Below are positions 12,000 to 22,939 of a stretch of DNA of 64,000 bases, in pieces (position 1 is the first letter of the stretch; every line of letters begins with the position of its first letter). The position numbers were made by a program, and so were the translations under genes. The stretch covers positions 12,475,176 through 12,539,175 of the forward strand of contig NW_024037056.1 in NCBI RefSeq assembly GCF_015706575.1. Reading direction: 5' to 3'. The notes under the pieces were generated by a model, which saw only the letters and a program-made list of their open reading frames with translations, was not told the origin of the DNA and did not search any database. The stretch is from Patiria miniata (lineage: Eukaryota > Echinodermata > Asteroidea > Valvatida > Asterinidae).

Positions 12000-12217
12000 A
12001 CACGATGTTTTGTTTACGTCACACGACTCACTGCACACCACTGTACAATGAACATGCACAGACTAGCCTATGACATCATCACTATAGGTACGTGGTTCTA
12101 TAAATAGCGCACACAGGGAAGTATATAAAAGCATTGCGGTGCAGTGTGGCAGGATTGACAATAGTTTTGTCTGCGGCTTTGTGACATAACCATCAATGCT
12201 TTAGTGGTACAGGTACA
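12000..12217 (+). promoter_or_regulatory. Candidate promoter and non-coding first exon of the RNF217-like gene
   Basis: A CRE-like TTACGTCA lies at 12014-12021 and a TGACATCA at about 12071-12078. Two TATA boxes follow, TATAAATAG at 12099 and TATATAAAAG at 12122. A transcript starting near 12150 could splice from ACAG|GTACAT or ACAT|GTAAGT (about 12213-12218) to the acceptor before 13333 that precedes the coding start. The motifs are visible; their use is inferred. Confidence 0.4.
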
Positions 12218-12788
12218 TGTAAGTTTATACCTTAGGATTGTAATTTGCATAAATTGTGTGAACCAACTTCTTTAATTTGAGTTTAGATCCCATGTTTTGC
12301 TGTCAGTGTCAATCTATAGGTTTATCATAGAGGAATAAGAAGTCTTAAGTGCTGTGAACAAAGTATACTGTTACATAAAATAATGCTCACGTCTGATGGT
12401 CTAAAATCATATTAGCATTTTTGCATCTTCCTGCATGAAGCTAAATTCCAAATTTTTCGCAAATTACATGTAAACTACATGTAGTTGCATCCTTGCTCTA
12501 ATGTTGCACGTTTGTTTTGGAAATTAATTGGCAACTGGCCCTGAATCAATGTTCATGTTTATCATACATGTATAACAAAGGAGATGTACATGTACTATGT
12601 ACATTGTACATCTCTGCATGTACGTATAATGCATGTAGTACCATTTGTGAATGTACAGTTTTAAAATGCACTGCAAACATGGTAAATGAGTAAATTGTGT
12701 CATCAGATTTTTTTACCATTTGATGTCTTGCAGGAGATTCAGCAGCCAACCAAGGGACACAATTTTTGGGGGGCCAAAAACAAATGTG

Positions 12789-12931
12789 CAGGCATGCAAC
12801 TTTTCCTCAGATCAGCTGATTTCCTCTTTTTATACTTCCCATGTGTGCCATTGAAAATAGAAAAACACTGTACAAAGTTTGGGAAAAATTTGAATTTCCT
12901 CTTTTTTTGTGATTTCCCAGTTGCATGCCTG
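12789..12931. mobile_element. 143-bp MITE, CAGGCATGCAACT ends
   Basis: The ends CAGGCATGCAACT and AGTTGCATGCCTG are perfect inverted repeats, and AATGTG flanks both sides. A sister copy lies at 44644-44790 with the same interior (TGATTTCCTC, AAAACACTGTACAAAGT). The CAG start hints at hAT, but the duplication length does not fit well. Confidence 0.7.
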
Positions 12932-12959
12932 AATGTGGTCCCCCAAAAAGTGGGTTCAA

Positions 12960-13200
12960 AAAATTACGGCGTGGGGTTCAGGGCCCACTAGGGCCCAAAT
13001 TTTTTTTGATTCTAAATGCTCTGTGGTGCGATCTGAGGCAATTTTTTACCACTTTGACCATATTTTTGAGGAAAAGATGGTATATAGGCCCTACACAGTG
13101 CCTGCCTTTAAAGCGACTTCACTAAAAAAAATTGGGTTCGTTTTTTTGTTTTTTTTGGGGGGGTGGTCACCATGCCCCCCCCCCCCCGGATCCACCCTTG
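12960..13200 (+). repeat. Dispersed repeat and poly-G/C tract before the RNF217-like start
   Basis: The words TGTGGTGCGATCTGAGGCAATTTTT and GACCATATTTTTGAG are shared with 41860-41905. A G-run followed by a long C-run (about 13156-13189) closes it. The frame continuous with the coding exon passes through this low-complexity sequence, which is why the upstream ATG codons there were not used as the start. Confidence 0.5.
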
Positions 13201-13357
13201 CAACCAACTCCATGTACGCCAATGTTGTACCAACTCCATATACACCAATGTTGGGTTTCCATTGTGCCATTTTACAATTGTCCAGTTGTCATCTTGTATA
13301 ATTCCTTGTTTGTTGTTGTTATTTTCTGATAGAACAGAATCACTGTCTATCTTGAGA

Positions 13358-16300
13358 ATGGAAGAAACACATTCCTCATCAGAAGCCCAGGAGAAGACTG
13401 AGGAGGCGGCATCAGAGGCGAAAGGAGACAGTGATGATGTCACAACTGGGGAGATGGCGGAAGATGTGGTCAAGAAATCCCTGGCCAAGTTGATCTCGCT
13501 ACCCACCCCGCCAGCCAGCCCCTGCTGCGCCAACCCCCTTCGTCGAAGTCTGAGCTACCCGCCTTCGTCTAGTCACGCCTGCCGGGTCTGCGCGGGGCTC
13601 TGCGTCTGCCCTAACTGCGCCAAAAATACAGACGAAGAAGAAGGGGGTGACACAGAGGGCGGCAGACCTGCGCGAGGGAACAGACGTCGGAGACAATCCG
13701 GGGGCAGCATGCGCGCCTGCCGTCGGCACAAGCTGGCCAGTATGCGCGACTCGCTCCCGGCCTCGCGGGAGAGTCTCCAGGACGCGGAATTCGTGCTCTT
13801 CGACCTGGAGCCCAGCGTCTCAGCGGCAGGGCCTTCCACCGTCCTGTTCCCCCGGGGCGAGCAGGAGTTCGCCGAGTGCCAAGTCTGCCTCTTGGAGACC
13901 TTCGGCCGGCCCCGGCTCTGCTGCCAGCTGCACGTCTGCGACGCCTGCCTGCAGTGGTACATCCGGGAGAAAGTGCGCCACCGCGTGTTGAGCGTGCGGT
14001 GTCCGAACCCGGCCTGCTGCGACGCCATTTGCCGGGAGGAGATCCAACATCACCTCAGCAGCGAGCTGCTCCGGAAGTTCCTGCAATTCCTGATTGAGGA
14101 CAACAGCGATCCTGATCAGAAGACCTGCCCGCGGTGTAACCACATCGCCAACTTCCATCAGGACGTAATGATCAGGTAGTCATTTTAATTTTTGTGGGTG
14201 TGGATAATAAAGAGTCATCTCCTTAAATAGCTGGGATAAATAGAGAACAAGTACATCAGCAATGGGTCCAAGGTTTCAAGTATTTGCAGGATTCTCAACT
14301 ACTTCTCTGGAATCTTGCTGCATTGAAGTTATCAGTATTTAAACAATGCTAAGAGCTGTGGGACCTTGTTGCATTGAGCCATCAACACCAGTGCATTAAG
14401 CTGTCAATTCTGAGCTGACAAGAGCTAGTCCTATTTAACATCTCCAGTTGTTCCTGCAGAAGCGACCAAATATTCTGTTTGGCTTTTGAGATTCTTGATC
14501 TGATTTTGTAATAGGCAGGCTTCTCATGTTGCCAAGTGTTGTCATGTTTTAAGTTGTCTAGCCAAAAATCCCAGGACGGTTAGGCCAAAAAAATAAATAA
14601 GTCGGTCTCTGGTCAGCGCGCGCGTCGATTTTAATCATGCGCGTCAATCTTTTTTTTTTTCCAAAATGTTCCGCGGTAGATCCAACAGTGCCCTCTATTT
14701 CCGCACCTCCTCAATTTTTTTTACCAAAGAGCACCAAGGAATGGGAAATTGCACCAAGGCAAATGATCGAAAGCACCAAGGCAAATTATGGAGGACACCA
14801 ATGTACATGAGGACACCAAAAAAGCAAAATAGTACCTACCTTGTCTGTACAATCCAAGCTTGAATAAAAAAAAAGCAAAAAAAAACAAAAAAAAAGCCGC
14901 GTGGCCGCGTCAATTCCGGAACTTTGGTCTGACCAGAGACCGAATATTTTTTTTTTTTGGCCTTATAATAGTACGGCAGATAGGTGATAGGATTGTGTCT
15001 TTGATGATACAAGCATGGCATTTGGCACACAGTCAGAGTATGTCTTAAGAAAGATGTTTGGCTATAGGGCCATCGTAGATTTGTCCTTTGCAAAAATATA
15101 GATAGCATAAGAAGCACTGGCAGCCAATTTGAAAATTTTGAAAATTGCTTGTTATTCTACCTATATTTTTAAAAGAACAAATCTTCGATGGCCCTATAGC
15201 CAAATATCTTTTTTAAGACATACTCTGACTGTGTGCCAAATGCCATGCTTGTATCGTCAAAGGCACAATTCCCCCAAATATTTCCCCTGTCTGCCCCACT
15301 ACAAGAAACCTTGATTTTCTCCCCAAAACTCGATAATTAATTAAGGAACCTTCTTACTATTTGCTGTTCCATTTCCAGCAAACACAAGACGCGACCAGAC
15401 GAGCAAAAGGTGACCTGCTTATGTGGCTTGCTGTGGTGTTTCCGCTGCCACGCCCCCTGGCACGAGGACATCTCCTGCAAGCAGTACCAGAGGGGGGACA
15501 GGCTGCTGAGGGAATGGGCCAAGGAGCACCACTACGGCCAGCCCAACGCCAACCGGTGTCCCAAGTGCAAGGTACAGCGTCAAAAGCAAAATGCAGACTG
15601 TTTGCCCGTCCTAGAGGGCCAGCCTAGCCTCCTCTTTGTGCCTATCTTACTGGCTGACTGGTGAGCCGGGCAGTGCTATTGTATAGGACTACCCTGTATG
15701 GGCTTCGTGCGCCAACAAAAGAGCGTGCGTTTAAGGATGAATAAGGATATTTAGAAATAGCCAGAAAAAGGTACTTGTACACGGAGTCCATGGGCTGTGC
15801 CATGCTTGGTACGTCAAAAATAATAGTTTCAATCAGTTATCTCCTTTGTCGCATCTTTAGGTATACATTCAGCGGAGTTCAGGCTGTGACAACATGACCT
15901 GCAGTCAGTGCCGCACCTCTTTCTGCTACCGCTGCGGAGAGCGCTTCCACTACTTCAAATTCTTCGGCAACCACTACTCGGCCTTTAGCGTGTTCGGCTG
16001 CAAGTACCGCTTGCTGCCCAACAAGCCGGTCAAGCGAAGGCTGATTCGAGGCGCCCTCTTTGGTGAGAATTTGGCTTTGTAAACTGAATTTGGTTAGGTT
16101 AAAGGTCAAAGGTCATCTAGGGGTCAAATGAGGTCATTGTTGTTTTTGGTTAGGTAAACTGAAGAGTGCTCTCATAAGAAAAGTCAGACTTCACTCTCAC
16201 CAAACTTGGTGACAATCTTTAGGTAGGGGGACATGACTTGAGACATCAGGTCAAAGATCATCTAGGGGTCAAATGAGGTCATTGTTGAGTTTGTTTAGGT

Positions 16301-17688
16301 ACACTGAAAATTGTGCTTACTAACTGACTGTATAAATACTGCCAGCATGCCAGGGGGATCGCGCAAGATTAACTTGCAGTATTTTCTGAACTATTATAGG
16401 ATGCAAGGTTGCCGCGGCGCCAGTGTGCATCACGCTAGCCGTTGGAGTGGGATGCGTTCTGCTGGTGTCTTTGGGCCCGGCTTACGCAACGTACGCTGCC
16501 TGCCGCGAGTACAAGAACCGACGCTACGAGCGACAGCGCCAGCGGCAGTTCCATATGCACCGCCAATACCTGGAGTACAGCCATCAGCTCTACAGTGGGT
16601 AAGTTAACAATGGTATGGTGCTTGTGTTCTTGGGCAGGACAGTTTACATTCATTGGAGTACTTAGAGCCGGTACTTAGTATTCAGCCACATTGGTATGAC
16701 CGTGTGAAGGTACAAGTTTATATGACACTTACATGTAATACCAAAGTTTCAAAGCGCTTCACATATTACCCCCGTTCATCGGGCCATGAGACCAGTTTCG
16801 CTGCAGCAGCTCGAGATCAGCGCAATCTGGTCTCTACTCTCACAGGTACCCATAATACTCCTGGGTGGAGAGAGGCAATTGTAGTAAAGTGCCCTGCTTA
16901 AGATCAAAATCTCCATGTTCTCTATCAGAGCTTGAACCAGTGTTGGAGCAAAGGCTCTGTCATCCAAGGCCAAGGTTTTGACCCTCAAGGCCAAGGTTTT
17001 GACCCTCAAGCCTTAAGGCTAAGACCAAGGCTTACCCTCAAGGCCAAGGCCCTAAAATCCAGCCTAAGGCAGCCCCATGGCCAAGGCTGAGCATCAAGGC
17101 ACTACATCACTGGTTTGAACCCACATATCATTGCACCAGATGTAAAAAATTGCAGGTCAACACCCTCAGACTTGCAACTTCATCTTACTGAAGAAACATC
17201 TTGCAGTACATGTAAAGTAAAGTAAAGTAAATGTAAAGTCTGTCCCGAGCCAATGTGGCCCATCAGGCCGGCGTTTATCTCCAGTTTCAGTAGCATGAAA
17301 CGACTGAGAATATTTCTATTCCCCCTGGATGGGATGCCAGTCCATCACAGGTTACTCCCCAGCTAATGCCGGTACCCATTTGTACTCCTGGGTGGAGAGA
17401 GGCAAGTGGGGGTGAAGTGGCTTGCCCAAGGACACGACATATGACTTGTGACTGGATTCGAACCCCGGATCGTCTGATCAGGAGTTACGAACCCTAACCA
17501 CAAGACTCCTGCACTTAGTGTAACTGAAGAAATAAAGGTCTTGCAGTACACGTAGTGTCACAAATATGAAATAAAGACATCCTTATTGTTTCGTCTTAAT
17601 TCACAGAATAGACAGAGACATTCCGGATATGAAACCGCGAGCTGCAACCCTAATTGAAATCCCACATGTTCCAATTCCACCAGACTAG
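13358..17688 (+). CDS. RNF217: RBR-type E3 ubiquitin ligase, RNF217-like
   Basis: Five coding exons join in frame: 13358-14175, 15379-15571, 15861-16062, 16400-16598 and 17607-17688 (497 aa plus stop), all GT-AG. The product fits an RBR ligase, which passes ubiquitin from an E2 to its own cysteine and then to substrate. RING1 covers about residues 174-220 (CQVC...CCQLHVCDAC...CPNPAC). The IBR lies at about 257-306, split by intron 1. RING2 lies at about 333-362 (CPKC...GCDNMTCSQC...CYRCGERF), with Cys346 at the position of the parkin-type catalytic cysteine. After RING2, the FGCKYR-L-P block and a hydrophobic segment (about 407-435) match the C-terminal membrane anchor of RNF217. The N-terminal 170 residues are acidic and low-complexity, with a Cys cluster at 75-87. 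The start ATG at 13358 follows an acceptor-like ttctgatag. It lies convergent to the Kelch gene. Confidence 0.9.
14583..14962. mobile_element. PIF/Harbinger-type MITE in intron 1
   Basis: The ends GGCCAAAAAAATAAATAAGT and the matching ...TTTTTTTTTTTTGGCC are inverted repeats that also share CGGTCTCTGGTCAG (CTGACCAGAGACCG on the right). TTA flanks both sides (14580-14582, 14963-14965). There is no coding content; the element sits in intron 1 of the RNF217-like gene. Confidence 0.75.
14975..15295. mobile_element. Long inverted-repeat MITE in intron 1
   Basis: The arms of about 120-130 bp are near-perfect inverted copies (GGCAGATAGG to CCTGTCTGCC; GATACAAGCATGGCATTTGG to CCAAATGCCATGCTTGTATC) around a spacer of about 45 bp. 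It starts 12 bp after the preceding Harbinger MITE. In pre-mRNA it would fold into one long hairpin. Confidence 0.7.
16095..16310 (+). repeat. Intronic repeat with AGGTCA half-sites
   Basis: Two units of about 160 bp carry GTCAAAGGTCATCTAGGGGT-like sequence. The first holds a perfect DR1 (AGGTCA-A-AGGTCA, 16103-16115). They are related to 10120-10340 and lie in intron 3 of the RNF217-like gene. Confidence 0.6.
16310..16382 (+). repeat. Short dispersed repeat at the end of intron 3
   Basis: It shares GCTTACTAACTG-, CAGCATGCCAGGGG- and GATCGCGCAAG-type words with 24775-24860. It ends 17 bp before the exon 4 acceptor. Function unknown. Confidence 0.45.
17237..17512 (-). repeat. tRNA-derived SINE, family 1
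   Basis: On the minus strand it has a tRNA-like head with GGTTCGAATCC-type B-box and TGGTTAGGGTTCGTAACTC, then CCTTGGGCAAGCCACTTCACC, a CACCCAGGAGTACAAATGGG block and ATAAACGCCGGCCTGATGGGC. Other copies: 27000-27181, 27190-27411, 33998-34245, 51725-51990. It is preceded by a short (GTAAA)n run. This copy lies in intron 4 of the RNF217-like gene. Confidence 0.8.
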
Positions 17689-17771
17689 ACTGCACTGAAG
17701 ACTCCAATTCTTTAACAGAGGTACATGCATGGAAACCATGACTGGAGTAAGCTTTTATGAATAGAAATTAA

Positions 17772-18446
17772 CCCTAACCCCTCAAAATCCTTTAAAACCT
17801 ACCAGGAGCTTTTTAGGATTTTATAGGACTGAGGAAGCTATACAGCCTAACCACTATTACTTTAAATGGGGCTTGATGCCCCTTGAAACTTAGTAGGTAC
17901 AAAGAGTGTGCCATTGGGTTCCTGCACAGTGGAGGATTTTGTAGGATTGAGGAAGGTAGAGTCCAGCCACTATTACTTTACATGGGGCTTGATGCATCTT
18001 GAAACTTGGTAAGTACAAAGAGTGTGCCATTGGGTTCCTGCACATTGTAGGATTTTGTAGGATTGAGGAAGGTAGAGCCCAGCCACTATTACTTTACATG
18101 GGGCTTGATCCATCTTGAAACTTGGTAGATACAAAGAGTGTGCCATTGGGTTCCTGCACAGTGGTGGATTTTGTAGGATTGAGGAAAGTAGAGCCCAGCC
18201 ACTATTACTTTACATGGGGCTTGATGGCCATCTTGAAACTTGGTAGGTACAAAGAGTGTGCCATTGGGTTCCTACACAGTGGTGGATTTTGTAGGATTGA
18301 GGAAAGTAGAGCCCAGCCACTATTACTTTTCATGGAGCTTAATGCATTTTGAAACTTGGTAGGTGCAAAAAGTGTGCCATTGGACAGGGGTGGATTTTGG
18401 AGGATATAGAAAGGCCATATATAGTTAAAAATGCACGAGGTTAGGA
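17772..18446. mobile_element. TTAA-flanked MITE containing a 116-bp tandem array
   Basis: The ends CCCTAACCCC and GGTTAGGA are inverted, and TTAA flanks both sides (17768-17771, 18447-18450), as for piggyBac-type insertions. Inside, a unit of 116-118 bp repeats about five times (17811-18405); its marker CCATTGGGTTCCTGCACA starts at 17911, 18027, 18143 and 18261, and a decayed copy lies at 18377. The element starts 80 bp after the RNF217-like stop codon, so it may lie in the 3' UTR. Confidence 0.7.
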
Positions 18447-18450
18447 TTAA

Positions 18451-19854
18451 TAGGTTATGTATTCTCTATTACTTCACACGATGTCCGTGTTATCAGGAGT
18501 TACAGTTATGATAATTTGTCATGTGATCACATGTCATGTGATAACATTAGACCAATCAGAATATACATCTGTTTCCCAGATATAAATAAATGAATATATA
18601 GTATGCATATATTAAACAGTGGTGCAGTGTCGGAAAAAAAATTCAACTATTCAAAATTTGTATTAGAATGCAATGAGGGTTAAGCCATGTAAGCATTGTC
18701 ATGTGACAACAGTTGACCAATCAGAGTACAAAGATGTCTGATGTGTTTCTAAAATATGTAAAACAAATGCGTTCAAACCCAATTTCCTATCAAATTCAAG
18801 AGTTCATTATGGGAACTTTTTATAGTGCCGCATGTCAGTACATGAACTACATGTACATGTATATTTACTCTGCATTTATATTTTAATAGTAATTTTGCAA
18901 GAAATTATACTCTGTATGAGAAAAAAAAAGAATCACACTTCGTGAGCCCAAAAATTTATTAAATATATATATTTTGCATGAAAGATTAATAAATCAGTGA
19001 ATTTCTTTGGCAACTTATTTGAAATGCGAGATATGTAAACCAGTTTGATTATGCGAAGAGCATGTGGATAAATACGAAGAAAACTCGAGGTGGGATAATG
19101 ATGAAAATTGATTAATTCTTAATTAGAATTATTAATATTAACTAAAAATGGTATTTTGAGCAAAATATTCATTTGCACTTTCCTTTCATGTCACGCACAA
19201 TTATGTTACCATTTTCAAAAAGACTTGAAGTTTATGAGAAAAAGAAAACACTCTTTCTTAAGTTAGTCAACATCACTATTTATTTAGTCACTATTAAATT
19301 CAGATTTGCTAATGGCTGGTCCATTTTGGCGTCAACATTCCATGTATGAGGCAATTTTGTTTCTTTTAATTTATTTTATTATTTTTATTATTTATTTGTT
19401 GTTCAAGTTGTCAGAACGTACAAGCTTACGCTGTGCATGTTTCGAGTATGTTGTTATAGAACCCCTCCCCCCCCCACCAAAACAAATAAATGAAGAAATA
19501 AATACATGAAATAATAATTCTTGTTACATTACAATATAACGTCTGGTGTATTATACTATAACCAGGTTTTCAAAAATTATAAAGTGCAAAAATTTCGATT
19601 TCTTGCAGTTCATTCCCCCCCCCCCTTCCTTAAATGCAGTGTAGATGAAAGTAATGTAGTGCTAATTGTAAGTGTGAAATGAAAAGTGTTTTAGTCGACT
19701 CCAAGTGCACGTCTGAAAAGCATGCTTACGTATTGACTCCGTGCATAAACAGCAGATGAAGTTTTGTGACCATTTTCGGGAGCGCCCCCGCGGGAGGGAC
19801 ACGCCATGTGCTCGTAGTGGTTTGCGCGTGTAGATGGCTCTAAGTACACACGAT
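18451..19854. other. AT-rich intergenic DNA
   Basis: No gene or repeat copy was recognised. AATAAA words near 18585 and elsewhere could serve as polyadenylation signals for the RNF217-like gene, but none stands out. Confidence 0.4.
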
Positions 19855-20405
19855 TATTGTGAAGTTCCGTGGCCTCATGGAGCGTTGAATTCTGCAGGTT
19901 GTGGGTTCGAGTCCAGCCTGCGGCTATGGTGCGTGTGCCCTTGGGCAAGGCACTTTGTCACTCATTGCTTCTCCCCACCCAGGAGTGGGTACCTGTGAGG
20001 GTAGAGATGGTTATTGTGGTTGAGTTTCGCTGCTTTGCGCCGAAATGGTAGCATCGAGATGTACATGTATATACTCCCCAGGGAGCTGAAATTGTCTTTG
20101 GAATGTTTCATTGGCCCAATGAGCAGGGTAATAATGATGTAGCACCTTGAGCACCAATAAGCCTTTTCGGAGTTCCAACTGCGCGCATTCGTAACCTGTG
20201 ACAACGCACATTGTTTGTCTCAAATGCCCTTTGACAGTACCCACAATGCACAAACAGCCTTTTTGTAAAGTCAGTGGCGCGATGATGTCAAAGGCCATTT
20301 GAGACAAACAATGCGCGTTGTCACAGGTTACGAATGCGCAGTTGGAACTCCGAAAAGGCTTATACTAGTGGGTACGTGCGCTATATAAATACGCATTATT
20401 TTTAT
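19855..20405 (+). repeat. tRNA-derived SINE interrupted by a palindromic MITE
   Basis: The head has a B-box GGTTCGAGTCC, followed by GTGCCCTTGGGCAAGGCACTTTGTC and, further on, GCACCTTGAGCACC. After a 201-bp insertion the SINE resumes with GTGGGTACGTGCGCTATAT and ends in a TTATTATT-type tail. The reverse-strand copy at 55023-55441 has the same 3' end, uninterrupted. The shared tail suggests mobilisation by a partner LINE not present here. Confidence 0.75.
20160..20360. mobile_element. 201-bp palindromic Tc1/mariner-type MITE
   Basis: Two arms of about 78 bp, starting AGCCTTTTCGGAGTTCCAAC, are near-perfect inverted copies. TA lies on both sides (20158-20159, 20361-20362), the Tc1/mariner target. 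It is inserted in a SINE, so it is younger than that SINE. No coding capacity. Confidence 0.8.
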
Positions 20406-21059
20406 TATTCTGAAAATGCGCATGCCATAGTGTCTTCGTGTGAGCGTCGGACAGCAGCAGTGCATTCAAATGTCTCTCCCAATGGTCTCCCTAACTCTCC
20501 CTTTTTAACCGTTGAGGGGGTACTTGTGCGCGGAGCCCGTAGCAGGAATTATAATAGGAATCATGTTTGCGTGTTGTCTTGAGTTTTTTCAGCATATTTT
20601 GGGTTTCAGATCGAAAGGACCCACCGTGAAACCAACTGTTCTTTGTGCAACACTGCAACCAACAATGCAAATTTAAGTCTCCACTTGTGGGCCAACAAAG
20701 GAATTTTTATTGGGTGAAAATTATGGTATATATCAAAAGTTTTGTGAAATTTGCAAGCTGGTACATGTATAATGGCATCAAGCATTTAAACACCATTTCA
20801 GTATATTCACAGAAGATAAAGAGAAAAATTTTGCAAATTTGACTTTATAATTATTCCTTGATTGTAAACGATAAGAAAAATTATATCAATATAAATAATT
20901 GTACAAAGCATATCAATAGCTATTTTTTCATTCGTGTAAAAAAAGCGCTTTCAGCAGTGTTACTGTTAGATGTGATTTACTAATTGTTTATATATGTGGT
21001 GCACTAATTTCTAGTGTTTAGTTTTGAGTCGAGATTTTGTTCAGATGAAAACCATTCAT

Positions 21060-21355
21060 TATTCACACACATATGTAATTGGGGCTGATTTATGTCATTG
21101 CTAAGCGCAACATTTTCTGCTAACAGACATGTCCTTTAAAAAAAGAGCAGAGCCCAAATTCTTGGCTCTGCTTAGGCCTACTGTTAGCAAAAAATCCCTG
21201 CTTAGTGTAGTAGAAAACTGTGTGCTAATTAAGTGTATTTCACGGATTAGTGAGGATTTTGGCTTATGTGCATGCATACATCTCGTAACTAAGCATTGTG
21301 TGCTTACAGGGTTAACACAAAATGGTGAGCGTAAGCTATGAAATTGGGCCCTTGC
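21060..21355. repeat. CTTAGCA-type dispersed repeat
   Basis: It ends in ATGAAATTGGGCC and contains several GCTAAGC/GCTTAG words, as in the better-preserved MITE at 57149-57367 and the tandem array at 29245-29925. The left end is unclear. Confidence 0.45.
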
Positions 21356-21639
21356 TAATTGAGGTGGCAGAATTGTTGCCATAGCAACCGTCTCCTGCTT
21401 CTTGCAATATTTTATTTTGTACGTTGCCATGCCGGTAAGTCATGTTGAAATAATCTAGCCATATGTACCTCAATTAACGAAAAGCCACTTTCATATTTTG
21501 GGTTGTTTTTGTATACATGAATGCCTGCAAAATCACACTTTATTTGTTAATTTGTGAAATATGCAAGGTACAAGTTGTAAAAGCTTTCTGATAACATGTA
21601 AGCAGAACCACTTTCATGTACTTTCTGCTGATATTAACA

Positions 21640-22268
21640 TGTACTGTTCTAGGAGATTCTGGTGCATTAGGTAATATGCAACATTATTTTGGTCTTGCTG
21701 TAATTTTCAGAAATGGATGGATTTGGGGGTTAGTATTTCATAGCAAATATTGTTACACCCTCTGTTTTGTGTTCACAGATGCTGGAAAAACCAAGGTTAG
21801 CATTTTATAGTAAATATTGTTACACTGACCTGTGTGAAGTTTTGTGTTCATAGATGCTGGAAAAACCAAGAAAAACATGCTGTTCTTGTAGTGTGGTTCT
21901 CTGACCCTTCTTCTGGTGATATGGAGCAAATTATAGACATCAGGGAATTGTGCGGTCGGGGAATCAGACTAGCTGGCTTACACATGCTCATATATATGTG
22001 CAACCAATTACAAACAAAATGTGGACTAACTAGATTTGGTAAATTGAGGGCAGTATTTGAATTTTTTTTTCTTCTAAAGATGGTCAGGCGACCATCGTTG
22101 GAAATTGATACAAAACTTTTCTTGAAAATGGCAGCACATCAGGTGCCATGATTTCACAGGATGCTTGAGACTATTATTCACTTACAATAAAGGGAAGTAT
22201 TTCATAATTTTTTTGGGGGGGGGGGGGGGTATTTGCAAATGTTGTATCTACATGTACCTCAAAGGGTG
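21640..22268 (+). mobile_element. Degraded TTAA-type MITE, family B
   Basis: It shares GCTGTAATTTTCAGAAATGG, GCAAATATTGTTACAC, AGATGCTGGAAAAACCAAG and GGTCAGGCGACCATCGTTGG-type order with 32404-32942 and 41096-41590. The terminal AGGG/CCCT words are eroded and a poly-G run lies near the right end. Confidence 0.6.
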
Positions 22269-22939
22269 ATAAAATAAAGCTTTGAAATTGTCATTATGTA
22301 TCATATATATATAGCAGTTTTGTACATGTTATGATTATTTTGTTTGTTTAAACTTTAAAGAGTGGTATATTTTTCCCCCGTGTTATACCTGCAGTGTTGC
22401 AAAACTCGAGCTTTATTGTAACTAACCAAAGAATGTCATGAATGAAAAACTGATTTTATGTTGTGCACTAATAATTTAAATTCAATTGATTATTTGGTTG
22501 ATTGTTCAAGTAAACGTAATGCAGCCTTTGAATGTTAAAATGATGGCATGCTTGATTTGTATGGTTTGTTGTGTGGTACCCGCGGTCAAGATGTGTTTTA
22601 AAGAATATGTTCGTACATACAAAATATGCTGTGATTCGAACACCTAAATACACCTTTATTCATCCTCTTCGTTTTTTTTTACATAAAAATAAAAGACTTC
22701 AAGCGTGCAGATAATTTTCTTTTTCAACCAGAAATTAATATATACAAAGCATTCAATATCACATTACCCATCACCACTTTGCATACAGAAAATTTTATTA
22801 TTTTTTAGAAAATAAAAAGCGCAGGATTTTCAAATTTTAAATTCTTTTCAGCTTTTGCAGAAAAAAAATACCAAGAATTGTTCCTAGTGCTCCAATAATT
22901 CTAAGTTACGCACTGTACATTTATACAACACATTTATTA

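Noticed and set aside
13163-13357. Upstream extension of the RNF217-like first exon from an ATG at 13163
   Set aside because: The extension runs through a poly-C tract and dispersed repeat, and an acceptor-like site lies just before the ATG at 13358 where composition changes to coding.
13573-14158. Minus-strand open frames over RNF217-like exon 1
   Set aside because: They are GC-rich shadows of the RING-encoding frame, which carries the conserved cysteines.
17499-17781. Telomere-like CCCTAA words as an interstitial telomere
   Set aside because: Only one or two units occur per site and they form the inverted ends of TTAA-flanked MITEs.
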